8,846 bases of DNA from DATGMP01 sp035293565 (GCA_035293565.1 DATGMP010000082.1:1-8846); one strand, 5' to 3'. Counted from the first letter of the stretch, positions 1-7,064 are shown. The notes: generated by a model not told the origin, from the letters alone. Program-made: numbers and translations.

Positions 1-137
1 GTCATGGTCCGCCTCGCTCAGTGCCTGGGGATAGGCTCCGACCATCGGAGAAACCCCCGCAGCGTTGCTACACGCCTTAGTCGACACTTCGGGGCGGGCC
101 ACCTCAACTGGCTAGCGCCTCACACGGACATGATGGT
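1..137. other. Unassigned left-edge sequence downstream of lptD
   Basis: No gene can be supported here. The minus strand after the lptD stop has several early stops. An ATG at 43-45 (minus) then opens a frame of 15 codons that runs off the window (MVGAYPQALSEADHD), with only a G-run upstream as a possible ribosome site. The plus strand has a frame open from the window edge to a TAG at 139-141, but its translation resembles no family I know. A 6-bp stem (CTCCGA/TCGGAG, 36-50) lacks a U-tract on either strand, so it is not a convincing lptD terminator. Confidence 0.4.
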
Positions 138-2342
138 CTAGTGGATGCTCGGCGAGTTGAAAACTCCGAGGTTTTTCAGCGAAAATTTCAGGAAAACGGC
201 GGTTCCCGAGGTTCCGCCCACCGGCAGCGTCTGGTCATGCGCGACATTGAGGGTGAAGGCTGAGCAATCGTCCTGGTACCCAAAAGCCAGCCCATATCTC
301 AATACCGCGCGGGGCTGCGAAAGCTCGCTGGTCTCGGCCCCCATAATCGACCAGTGGGGATCGAATTTGTAATAGACCGCGAGCGTCAGCTCGTTGCGCT
401 CGCTCGTCACGAAGTTCGGGGCATTGATGGCTTCGGCAAACAGGTAGGTGCCAAAAATTCCGTAATCGTCGGGCCCGATCTTGAAATTGATCTCCTGCAG
501 GCGATCCTGCTTGAAATCGTTCGACAGCTCGAAGCGGTAGTCTATATCGAACAGCCGTCCCGGATAGATTTCGATCTGCCCCACATAGTCCGAGAAGCGA
601 GTTTGGAGGCCGGAATTGGGCGGAAAGATCGCATCGCCGGTGATGCGATAGGTCTGCCCGAAGAAGATGCTCGAATAGCCGGTGCCGAGATTGTAGAGGC
701 CGGTCTTGACGCCATACGTCACGCGGGTGCCGTCGTCCATCCGGTCGACACCCGGAAAGCGGTTGCCGGAGAAGAGATTGGCCGGATCCAGCTGGATGTC
801 CTGGCTATCCTCGTTCGGGATTCTCTGGTTGTTCGCATGGGCGGGAGCCCCCACAAACGAAACGATCGGCTCCACGATGAGCTGGGCATAGTCGATCTGC
901 TTCACGAACGGATAGCTCACGACCGCATAGGCCTGCGGAAAGACCCGCGCAGCGGACTTTGCCGGCTTGAGCTGCGAGATCGGATCGACCAGAGGATCGT
1001 TCGTCCGGTAATAGTCGGTCTCGACCGATGCGTTGAGGTTGGTCACGAGGCCCGAGTCGCTAATCAGCTCGCGCTCCCAGCTCACGTTATTGGCGAGGCG
1101 ATAGACATGTTGTCCAGGGTATTGGGCAAGGAAAAGAAGGCTTCCGCTATCGGCCCAGCGCCCCCCCAGCGTCTGACCAGGGTCGCCGAAGAAGGAATAA
1201 TGAACATAGGGGAGGGCGACCGGCTGCGTGCCGTTGATGAAGGGCCGCAGGTCCTGGAAAGAATAAAGGCTGCCATTGATATAATCGCGACCGAAGAAGC
1301 CCTCCATATAGACGTCGGACGGCAATACCTGCATCGAGGAATAGCCGTATTTCAGAACGTAAAGATTATCGAGCGACCGCATAATGTCGAACCCCATGCG
1401 CCAATTGTCGTCGAGGTCGAACTCGCCGTTTCCGAAGAAATGGCCGCGGACCGTCTTTTCATCGATATTGAGGGGCGTGGGATATTGTCTGATATCGGAT
1501 TCCGTGATGCTGCCTGACAACTGTATCTGTCCGTCGGAAAACCGCTCGCGATATTGACCGCCGATGAGCGGGCCTTGCTGCGTGAATTCGCCGGCCTCGA
1601 TCACTGCGTCCTTGTCGGGGGCGATATCGACGTAATAGGTCGAGCGCACAAAAAAGCCGAGCTGACTGCGATAGCCGGGCAGGGTTTCGAGAATGCCGTC
1701 CGCGCGCTTGACGCTCGGATCATAGGTCGAAAAATAGGGCGTCCAGGCGACGGGAAACCCGTCGATGCTGAAGGTCGCGTCGTGGTAATAGACGCGCTTC
1801 TCGTCGCTGTCATGGATGACCTTGGCCGCGGTAATCTGCCAAGTCGGCGGCTTGCTAGGATCGTCCTTGCAGAGCTCGCAAGGCGAATAGACCGCGCGAT
1901 TGATCGTCGTGATCTCGCCTTCCTTCTGTGCCTGGTTGCCGACCATCCGCGAATTGTCGGCCATCAGCATCGAGACGTTGCGGATGAAGCCCTCCCGCAT
2001 ATCGTCTGTGATTTCGAGATAGTCGCCGAAATAGATGTTGCCCAGCTCATTGACGAGCTTCACGCTGCCGGTCGCGGTGACGATGTCTGTCGACTGGTTC
2101 CAGATCACGCGGTCGGCGAGCAGCATGTTCTCGCCCTGAACGAACTCGACATGGCCGCTCGCCGTCACCGTGTCGTTGATGGCGTCGCGGGTCACCTTGT
2201 CGGCGGTGAGCACCACATTCTTATCCTGCTGACCGCCGTGCCGCGCTTGCTGGGCATAGGTAGCCGATGCAACCGACCAGGCGATCGTTGCAATTCCGAC
2301 ATAGGCGAGGCGAGCAGACGCGCGGGAGGGACGTCGGGGCAT
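138..2342 (-). CDS. lptD: LPS-assembly protein LptD (OstA/Imp), outer-membrane beta-barrel
   Basis: LptD is the outer-membrane barrel that, with the lipoprotein LptE, inserts lipopolysaccharide delivered by the LptA bridge into the outer leaflet. The 734-residue product starts with an Arg-rich n-region, a hydrophobic core and a likely signal-peptidase site after about residue 30 (SATYA|QQ). Residues 43-150 form the periplasmic OstA/LptA-like jellyroll (LTADKV, TASGHVEF, TATGSVKL). The family signature follows at about 195-250 (GFPVAWTPYF, DPSVKRADG, LGFFVRSTYY, APDKD), then a C-terminal barrel rich in alternating aromatic strands. Length is normal for alphaproteobacteria and the frame is intact. 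Only three cysteines remain: C155 and C158 as CxxC, and C693 near the C-terminus. The start ATG is preceded by a weak AGG. The usual neighbours (surA, pdxA, rsmA, lptFG) are not visible; only 137 bp of downstream sequence is present. Function is known for the family and the assignment is firm. Confidence 0.96.
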   Translation of the reverse strand: MPRRPSRASARLAYVGIATIAWSVASATYAQQARHGGQQDKNVVLTADKVTRDAINDTVTASGHVEFVQGENMLLADRVIWNQSTDIVTATGSVKLVNELGNIYFGDYLEITDDMREGFIRNVSMLMADNSRMVGNQAQKEGEITTINRAVYSPCELCKDDPSKPPTWQITAAKVIHDSDEKRVYYHDATFSIDGFPVAWTPYFSTYDPSVKRADGILETLPGYRSQLGFFVRSTYYVDIAPDKDAVIEAGEFTQQGPLIGGQYRERFSDGQIQLSGSITESDIRQYPTPLNIDEKTVRGHFFGNGEFDLDDNWRMGFDIMRSLDNLYVLKYGYSSMQVLPSDVYMEGFFGRDYINGSLYSFQDLRPFINGTQPVALPYVHYSFFGDPGQTLGGRWADSGSLLFLAQYPGQHVYRLANNVSWERELISDSGLVTNLNASVETDYYRTNDPLVDPISQLKPAKSAARVFPQAYAVVSYPFVKQIDYAQLIVEPIVSFVGAPAHANNQRIPNEDSQDIQLDPANLFSGNRFPGVDRMDDGTRVTYGVKTGLYNLGTGYSSIFFGQTYRITGDAIFPPNSGLQTRFSDYVGQIEIYPGRLFDIDYRFELSNDFKQDRLQEINFKIGPDDYGIFGTYLFAEAINAPNFVTSERNELTLAVYYKFDPHWSIMGAETSELSQPRAVLRYGLAFGYQDDCSAFTLNVAHDQTLPVGGTSGTAVFLKFSLKNLGVFNSPSIH

Positions 2343-2360
2343 GAACCTGAAGGGAGGAAG

Positions 2361-2377
2361 GCTTCGGGCTTCGAAGC
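2361..2377 (-). promoter_or_regulatory. Small hairpin in the lptD leader
   Basis: The 93-bp gap between the helicase stop and the lptD start contains a perfect 6-bp inverted repeat, GCTTCG/CGAAGC, with a 5-nt loop. It ends about 18 nt before the lptD ATG. On the minus strand it is followed by a pyrimidine stretch (CTTCCTCCCTTC) rather than a clean U-tract. It is therefore at best a weak terminator after the helicase, or a structure near the lptD ribosome site. No good promoter box was seen in the gap. Confidence 0.25.
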
Positions 2378-2435
2378 TCTCCCGCGAAAGCCCGGGGGAG
2401 TCAATGCCGGAGCCTCGGGCGGTGGTTTTTGCGCT

Positions 2436-3827
2436 CTAATCCTTGGGTCCGCGCCCGTTGCGCGGTGCGGCGCGGAGGAAGGCCGGGATCTGGTTGCCGA
2501 ATCCGACCACGGATTCGCCCTGATCCTCGTCGCCCTCATCGTGCCGTCGCCGGCTGCCGCGAGGCCTGGACGGGGGCTCCTGTCGACGGCGTGAGGAGGG
2601 CGGCTGCTCACGGTCGCGCTCGCGTCCGGCATGGCCCGATCCGCGGCGTCCGCGTTCGCGGGGCGACTGCGCTTCGGCCGCTTCGGCCGCTTCGGCTGCT
2701 TCGATCGCGAATCCCTCCAAAGCCACCTCGGGAATCGGGTTGCCGATCAACTTCTCGATCGCGGCCAGGAATTTCGCATCGTCCGGCGTTACCAGCATGA
2801 ATGCCCGACCCGACATTCCAGCACGGCCTGTGCGCCCGATCCGGTGCACGTAATCTTCGGAATGGTGCGGCACGTCGAAGTTGAAGACGTGACTCAGCCC
2901 TTTGATGTCGAGGCCGCGCGCCGCGACATCGCTACAGACAAGCAGCTTGAGATCATCCGCCTTGAACTTGGCGAGCGTCTCCGAGCGCGCCGATTGAGCC
3001 ATGTCGCCGTGCAGCGCGCCCGCATCAAAGCCGTGCCTCTGGAGCGATTTGTGGACGATCGCCACGTCGCGCTTGCGGTTGCAGAAGATGAGGGCGTTCT
3101 TGACGTCCTCTGATTTGATGAGGAAGCGCAGCGCGCGCCGCTTATCGGCGGGAGACACGCGCGCGATCGCTTGCGTGACGGTGGCCGCGGCGGAAGCGGG
3201 CGGCGAGACCGAGACCTCGATCGGGCTGTTGAGGAACTGGTCCGCCAAGCGCCGAATTTCCGGCGGCAGGGTGGCCGAAAACATCAGAGTCTGACGCGAC
3301 CGCGGCAGCCGGGCGACGATACGCTCAATGTCGGGAATGAAGCCCATGTCGAGCATCCGATCGCACTCGTCGATGACGAGAAGCCTGATGTCGGTCATGA
3401 GGATGTTGCCGCGCTCGAACTGGTCGAGCAGCCGCCCGGGCGTCGCGATCAGGACATCCACGCCGCGGTCGAGCTTCTTCGTCTGATCGGTCATGGATTC
3501 GCCGCCGATGAGAAGCGCCGTCGAAAGCCGGTGGTACCGGCCATGGACTTCGAAATTCTGCTCGACCTGGGCGGCGAGCTCGCGGGTCGGCTCCAGGATC
3601 AGCGATCGCGGCATGCGGGCCCGCGCCCGGCCTGCGGCCAGCCCGTCGATCATCGGAAGGGTGAAGCTTGCCGTCTTGCCGGTGCCCGTCTGCGCAATGC
3701 CCAGCACATCCTTTCCTTGCAGAACGTGTGGAATAGCTTTTTCTTGGATGGGGGTTGGGTTGACATACCCCGCTTCGTCGAGCGCGCGCAGCGTCTCGGG
3801 GTGCAATCCCAAATCGGCAAACTTCAT
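2436..3827 (-). CDS. rhlE: DEAD-box ATP-dependent RNA helicase, RhlE-type, with DECD motif II
   Basis: This is a superfamily 2 RNA helicase that unwinds short RNA duplexes using ATP; RhlE relatives act in rRNA maturation and cold or RNA-decay functions. From the ATG at 3827 it is 463 residues. All motifs are present in order: Q motif (PTPIQ, 24-28), Walker A AQTGTGKT (45-52), PTRELA (80-85), TPGR (129-132), motif II DECD (153-156), SAT (184-186), ALIFCN (245-250), SDVAARGLDI (299-308) and HRIGRTGR (328-335). Motif II reads DECD where bacterial enzymes normally have DEAD. After about residue 375 comes an EAA repeat and a basic Arg-rich, probably disordered RNA-binding tail, ending in VVGFGNQIPAFL plus a short charged end. 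A start at 3905 is open in frame but is TTG and adds 26 non-family residues; the ATG at 3827 begins directly at the conserved MKFADLGL. RhlE is a subfamily-level call; ribosome association is inferred. Confidence 0.93.
   Translation of the reverse strand: MKFADLGLHPETLRALDEAGYVNPTPIQEKAIPHVLQGKDVLGIAQTGTGKTASFTLPMIDGLAAGRARARMPRSLILEPTRELAAQVEQNFEVHGRYHRLSTALLIGGESMTDQTKKLDRGVDVLIATPGRLLDQFERGNILMTDIRLLVIDECDRMLDMGFIPDIERIVARLPRSRQTLMFSATLPPEIRRLADQFLNSPIEVSVSPPASAAATVTQAIARVSPADKRRALRFLIKSEDVKNALIFCNRKRDVAIVHKSLQRHGFDAGALHGDMAQSARSETLAKFKADDLKLLVCSDVAARGLDIKGLSHVFNFDVPHHSEDYVHRIGRTGRAGMSGRAFMLVTPDDAKFLAAIEKLIGNPIPEVALEGFAIEAAEAAEAAEAQSPRERGRRGSGHAGRERDREQPPSSRRRQEPPSRPRGSRRRHDEGDEDQGESVVGFGNQIPAFLRAAPRNGRGPKD
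2671..2706 (-). repeat. 9-bp tandem repeat (four units) inside the helicase gene
   Basis: GCTTCGGCC occurs twice exactly, then GCTTCGGCT and the degenerate GCTTCGATC, head to tail. Read on the minus strand these encode the EAA-type repeats that link the helicase core to its basic tail. The unit is a multiple of three, so slippage would change linker length without breaking the frame. Confidence 0.85.
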
Positions 3828-3858
3828 TAAATTCTGTCCGGTGTGCGGTTCGCCGGGA

Positions 3859-3897
3859 CAATTGGGGATCGCCCAGCCGAAGTCAAATGCCCAATTG
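3859..3897. repeat. Inverted repeat in the helicase leader
   Basis: CAATTGGG (3859-3866) and CCCAATTG (3890-3897) are a perfect 8-bp inverted repeat with a 23-nt spacer, in the non-coding region between the divergent helicase and hydrolase genes. If the helicase transcript starts near 3933, both arms lie in its roughly 106-nt leader and could form an RNA stem about 32 nt before the start codon. It could equally be a protein operator. Neither arm is followed by a U-tract, so it is not a simple terminator. Confidence 0.5.
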
Positions 3898-3923
3898 GCG
3901 CGCAAGGCTCGTTTGCTGCCCGC

Positions 3924-3954
3924 ATTCGCCTGGATTGCTAGTATAGCGGCGAAT
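3924..3954. promoter_or_regulatory. Inverted repeat flanking the divergent -10 region (candidate operator)
   Basis: ATTCGCC (3924-3930) and GGCGAAT (3948-3954) form a perfect 7-bp inverted repeat separated by 17 nt. The arms bracket the symmetric -10-like element at 3937-3947 and cover the expected transcription start of the hydrolase gene. A regulator bound here could control both directions. No regulator gene lies next to it, so the ligand and protein are unknown; the role is inferred from position only. Confidence 0.35.
3936..3947. promoter_or_regulatory. Overlapping divergent -10 elements
   Basis: The core GCTAGTATAGC is an interrupted palindrome (GCTA-GTA-TAGC). On the plus strand it gives TGC-TAGTAT, an extended -10 (3936-3944) that would start the hydrolase transcript near 3951, about 23 nt before its ATG. 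On the minus strand it gives TATACT (3940-3945), five of six matches to TATAAT, which would start the helicase transcript near 3933. No good -35 hexamer was found for either direction. Symmetric -10 elements that fire both ways are known in bacteria; use of this one is inferred. Confidence 0.4.
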
Positions 3955-3973
3955 CCGCCCGGAGAGCGCGAAG

Positions 3974-4672
3974 ATGCCGGACCGACCGCAGCTGATCCTC
4001 CTGCCTGGACAATTGTGCGACGAGGCGCTCTGGGCGCCGCAGCTCATCGGATTGGCCGATATTGCCGATATGTCGGTCGCGGATCTGACGCTCGACGACA
4101 ATATCGAGGCCATGGCGGACCGCGTGCTCGCGATGGCATCGCCGATTTTTGCTCTCATCGCCCTCTCGTTGGGCGGATATGTGGCGTTGGAGATCGCCAC
4201 GCGCGTTCCCGATCGGGTCTCGAGGCTGGCGCTGATGAACACTTCGGCCAGGTCCGATACCGAAGATCAGTCCAACCGGCGCGAGCGGAGCGTCCGCGCG
4301 GCCCGGGTTGGCGCCTTCAAAGGGGTAACACCGCGTTTCCTGCCGACCATCCTCGATCCCGAGAGCGCGGCGAATGCCGAGATTGCTCAAGTCGTCCTGG
4401 CCATGACCGAGCGGGTGGGCAGGCGAGCCTTCGAGCGGCAGCAGGCGGCAGCGATGGGCCGGCCCGACTTCCGGCCGCTGCTCGGCCGCATCTCGTGCCC
4501 GACCCTCGTCATCGGCGGTCGCCAGGATCGGGTGACGCCGCCGGCGCTCCAGGAGGAGATCGTGGCAGGTATCGCCGGCGCGCGGCTCGAGGTGCTGGAC
4601 AAATGTGGCCATTTGGCGCCGCTCGAGCAGCCGCAAGCGGTCAATCGGCTGTTGCGGGAGCTGCTGGTCTAG
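3974..4672 (+). CDS. Alpha/beta-fold hydrolase, small single-domain
   Basis: The 232-residue protein is a cytoplasmic alpha/beta hydrolase with no signal peptide. The N-terminal strand and oxyanion loop read LILLPGQLCDEALW (7-20). The nucleophile elbow is ALSLGGY with Ser65; the first position of the usual GxSxG is Ala63. The acid is probably Asp185 (GGRQDRVTPP) and the base His213 (CGHLAPLEQP), so the triad looks complete. The cap region (about 95-165) is short and helical. Substrate cannot be told from sequence; relatives are called esterases or lipase-like hydrolases. The ATG has a good ribosome site, GGAGAG at 3961-3966, seven nt upstream. It is the only plus-strand gene here, divergent from the helicase and convergent with the DUF202 gene, so it is probably monocistronic. 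Confidence 0.9.
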   Translation: MPDRPQLILLPGQLCDEALWAPQLIGLADIADMSVADLTLDDNIEAMADRVLAMASPIFALIALSLGGYVALEIATRVPDRVSRLALMNTSARSDTEDQSNRRERSVRAARVGAFKGVTPRFLPTILDPESAANAEIAQVVLAMTERVGRRAFERQQAAAMGRPDFRPLLGRISCPTLVIGGRQDRVTPPALQEEIVAGIAGARLEVLDKCGHLAPLEQPQAVNRLLRELLV

Positions 4673-5055
4673 TCGAAGCCGAGATAGATGCTGTAGGTCG
4701 CAACCAGCAGCACCAGAACAGAGGCGAGGACCAGCTCGGCCCGTACGCTTTTGGCCGGGTGCTCCTCCGGCTCACTGAGCCGCCGTGCCGTGCGGATGAA
4801 GCGAACGGTCGCCAGAACGACGATCCCAACGCCGCTTAAAATCAAGGCGAGACCGTCGTAGCGCCCGAAGGCCTCCGCCAGCCGTTGCAGTGCGAAGCGA
4901 TGCATCGACTGACCCGCGGGGGAGTTCACGATCGTCACGACAAAAAGGTTGAATTTCTCGATGACCAGGCCAAACGCGATCACGGCAATACCGGTCCGGA
5001 TCCAGGCGAGAAAGGTCCGCTCATTGGCGGCGTGGTCGCTATATCCGGCAATCAC
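4669..5055 (-). CDS. DUF202 (YidH-family) inner-membrane protein
   Basis: This is a 128-residue membrane protein of the DUF202/YidH family, whose biochemical function is not established. The family signature is clear near the N-terminus: ANERTFLAWIRTGIAVIAFG (10-29). Three membrane segments are visible, at about 17-40, 66-85 and 106-125, with a charged loop at about 88-104. The start is GTG at 5055. It begins just before the conserved motif, and no ATG fits upstream after the parE stop; the ribosome site is weak (GCGGGGT). Only 17 nt separate it from the parE stop, so it is most likely the last gene of the parE transcript. Its TAG overlaps the TAG of the opposing hydrolase gene within a shared CTAG. 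No terminator is seen at its end. Confidence 0.9.
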   Translation of the reverse strand: MIAGYSDHAANERTFLAWIRTGIAVIAFGLVIEKFNLFVVTIVNSPAGQSMHRFALQRLAEAFGRYDGLALILSGVGIVVLATVRFIRTARRLSEPEEHPAKSVRAELVLASVLVLLVATYSIYLGFD

Positions 5056-5072
5056 GGGCGATACCCCGCTAT

Positions 5073-7064
5073 CTAAACATCCAGATCGAGATCGCGGACG
5101 AAACGTGCATTCTCCTGAATGAATTTGAAGCGCGGCTCCGCGTTCCGTCCCATCAGCCTCTCGACCAGGCCGTCGGTGTTTTTTGCCTCGTCGGGATCCT
5201 CCGCGAGCTCGACGCGGACCAGCGAGCGCTTCGCCGGGTCCATGGTCGTTTCCTTGAGCTGAACCGCCGGCATTTCGCCCAGCCCCTTGAAGCGGCTGAT
5301 CTCGACCTTGCCGCGCTTGCCCTCGGCTTCGGCCAGAATGCGCTCCTTGTCGGCATCGTCGCGCGCATAGACGGCAGTACCGCCCTGGACGATCCGATAG
5401 AGTGGGGGCAGCGCCAGGTAGAGCCGACCGACCTTCAGAAGGTCACGCATCTCGCGATAGAAGAAGGTGACGAGCAGCGAGGCGATATGAGCGCCGTCCA
5501 CATCGGCGTCGGTCATGATGATAACCCGCTCGTAGCGGAGCCTGTCGACGGTGAAATCGCGGCCGCTGCCGGCGCCGAGCGCGAGGATCAAATCCTGGAT
5601 CTCTTGATTGGCCTTCATTTTGTCCATGCTGGCGCTGGCGACGTTCAGAATCTTGCCGCGCAGCGGCAGGATCGCCTGAGTCTCCCGGTTCCGCGCCTGC
5701 TTGGCCGAGCCGCCCGCGGAATCACCCTCGACGATGAAAAGCTCGGTGCCCTCCGAGGTCGATCGCGCGCAGTCGGCGAGCTTGCCGGGGAGCCGAAGCT
5801 TGCGGGTAGCGCTCTTGCGCGCCAGCTCCTTGTTGTCCTTCTTGCGGATTCGCTCCTCGGCCTTATCAATCAGACGATCCAGCAGGGCGCGGCTGGCGGC
5901 TGGATTGCCGGTCAGCCAATGGTCGAAATGATCCTTAATCGCTTGCTCGACTAGCCGCGACGCCTCGGGTGAGGCCAGCCGCTCTTTGGTCTGTCCTTGG
6001 AATTGCGGCTCGCGGATGAAGATCGAGATCAGGGCGGCGATCCCGTCCGTCACGTCGTCGGCGGTGAGCTGCGCGGCTCGTCGGTTGCCGACCAGCTCGC
6101 CATAGGCTCTGAGGCCGCGGGCGAGGGCGGTTCTGAGGCCCTGCTCATGGGTGCCGCCTTGGAGCGTGGGCACCGTGTTGCAATAGGAGTGGACGAAGCC
6201 TTCCTCGTCCTCCGGCCAGGCGATCGCCCACTCGACCTTGCCGGCGGCGCCTGGAAACTCGGCCATGCCGGTGAAGGGCGCTGGTGTCAGGCAGGGGCGG
6301 TCGCCCAGATCGCTGGCCAGAAAATCGATGAGGCCATTCGGAAACTTGAAAGTCTCTTCGGCCGGTACCGGACTGTCGGCGGGAAGCAGCGACGGAGCGC
6401 AGGACCAGCGGATCTCGACCCCGCGATGCAGATAGGCCTTGGAGCGGGCCATCCGATAAAGCCGGGCCGGAATCATCCGCGCATCGGCGCCGAATATCTC
6501 CGGGTCGGGGTGGAAGCTCACAGTGGTGCCGCGCCGATTCTGCACTGGCCCCAGCGACTGCAGCTTTTCGAGCGGCAGGCCGCGCGCATAGCGCTGGCGG
6601 TAAAGCTGGCGATCGCGCGCCACCTCGACGGTTAGCTTGTCGGACAGCGCGTTGACCACCGAGAGCCCGACGCCGTGCAGGCCACCCGAGGTGGCATAGA
6701 CCTTGCCCGAGAATTTGCCGCCCGAATGGAGCGTGGTGAGGATGACCTCGAGCGCCGACTTGTTCTTGTAGTTGGGGTGGTTGTCGACCGGGATGCCGCG
6801 ACCATTGTCGGTGACGGTTACAGTGCCATCGGCGGTGAGATCGAGCTCGATCCGGGAGGCGTGGCCAGCGACCGCCTCGTCCATGCCATTGTCGAGAAGC
6901 TCGGCGACAAGATGATGTAGCGCGCGCTCGTCTGTGCCGCCCACATACATGCCGGGGCGCCGGCGTACCGGCTCTAGCCCTTCGAGCACCTCGATGTCGT
7001 GGGCGGAATAGGAATCGTCGCGTCGAGACTTGGCTTGGCGGCCGGATTGGAAGAGGTCGTTCAT
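5073..7064 (-). CDS. parE: DNA topoisomerase IV subunit B (ParE)
   Basis: ParE is the ATPase subunit of topoisomerase IV, which with ParC decatenates daughter chromosomes and relaxes DNA in the cytoplasm. The 663-residue product is complete. The GHKL ATPase has the Bergerat motifs ELLDNGMDEA (E55, N59, D62), DNGRGIP (86-92) and GGLHGVG (127-133). The transducer contains the QTK loop QGQTKERL (356-363; catalytic-type lysine K360). The TOPRIM domain has EGDSAGG (446-452), PLRGKILNV (467-475), the metal-binding DADVDG (519-524) and FKGLGEM (592-598). The ending LMGRNAEPRFKFIQENARF and the overall length point to ParE rather than GyrB. GGAG lies three nt before the ATG, a close but usable ribosome site. 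It sits 72 bp after the kinase stop and 17 bp before the DUF202 gene. No disruption or unusual residue was noticed. Confidence 0.97.
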   Translation of the reverse strand: MNDLFQSGRQAKSRRDDSYSAHDIEVLEGLEPVRRRPGMYVGGTDERALHHLVAELLDNGMDEAVAGHASRIELDLTADGTVTVTDNGRGIPVDNHPNYKNKSALEVILTTLHSGGKFSGKVYATSGGLHGVGLSVVNALSDKLTVEVARDRQLYRQRYARGLPLEKLQSLGPVQNRRGTTVSFHPDPEIFGADARMIPARLYRMARSKAYLHRGVEIRWSCAPSLLPADSPVPAEETFKFPNGLIDFLASDLGDRPCLTPAPFTGMAEFPGAAGKVEWAIAWPEDEEGFVHSYCNTVPTLQGGTHEQGLRTALARGLRAYGELVGNRRAAQLTADDVTDGIAALISIFIREPQFQGQTKERLASPEASRLVEQAIKDHFDHWLTGNPAASRALLDRLIDKAEERIRKKDNKELARKSATRKLRLPGKLADCARSTSEGTELFIVEGDSAGGSAKQARNRETQAILPLRGKILNVASASMDKMKANQEIQDLILALGAGSGRDFTVDRLRYERVIIMTDADVDGAHIASLLVTFFYREMRDLLKVGRLYLALPPLYRIVQGGTAVYARDDADKERILAEAEGKRGKVEISRFKGLGEMPAVQLKETTMDPAKRSLVRVELAEDPDEAKNTDGLVERLMGRNAEPRFKFIQENARFVRDLDLDV

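Noticed and set aside
36..50. 6-bp stem as lptD terminator
   Set aside because: No T-run follows on either strand and it is nearly 90 bp past the stop.
354..1517. Plus-strand open frame of 387 codons antisense to lptD
   Set aside because: It lies wholly inside lptD, whose frame has clear family motifs. The antisense translation has no recognisable domain and the biased composition expected of a shadow in GC-rich DNA.
1554..2594. Plus-strand open frame of 346 codons across the lptD start and helicase tail
   Set aside because: It is antisense to two well-supported genes, rich in Arg, Ala and Gly, with no domain or ribosome site.
2192..2632. Minus-strand 146-codon frame covering the gap between the helicase and lptD
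   Set aside because: It overlaps both genes in another frame, is Pro/Arg/Ser rich and shows no motif. Considered as a small gene in the gap but not supported.
3828..3905. N-terminal extension of the helicase to an in-frame TTG
   Set aside because: The 26 extra residues are not helicase-like, and the ATG at 3827 starts exactly at the conserved N-terminus.
3493..4839. Plus-strand open frame of 448 codons spanning the helicase, divergent gap and hydrolase
   Set aside because: It runs out of frame through the hydrolase gene, which has an intact triad and a good ribosome site, and antisense through the helicase.
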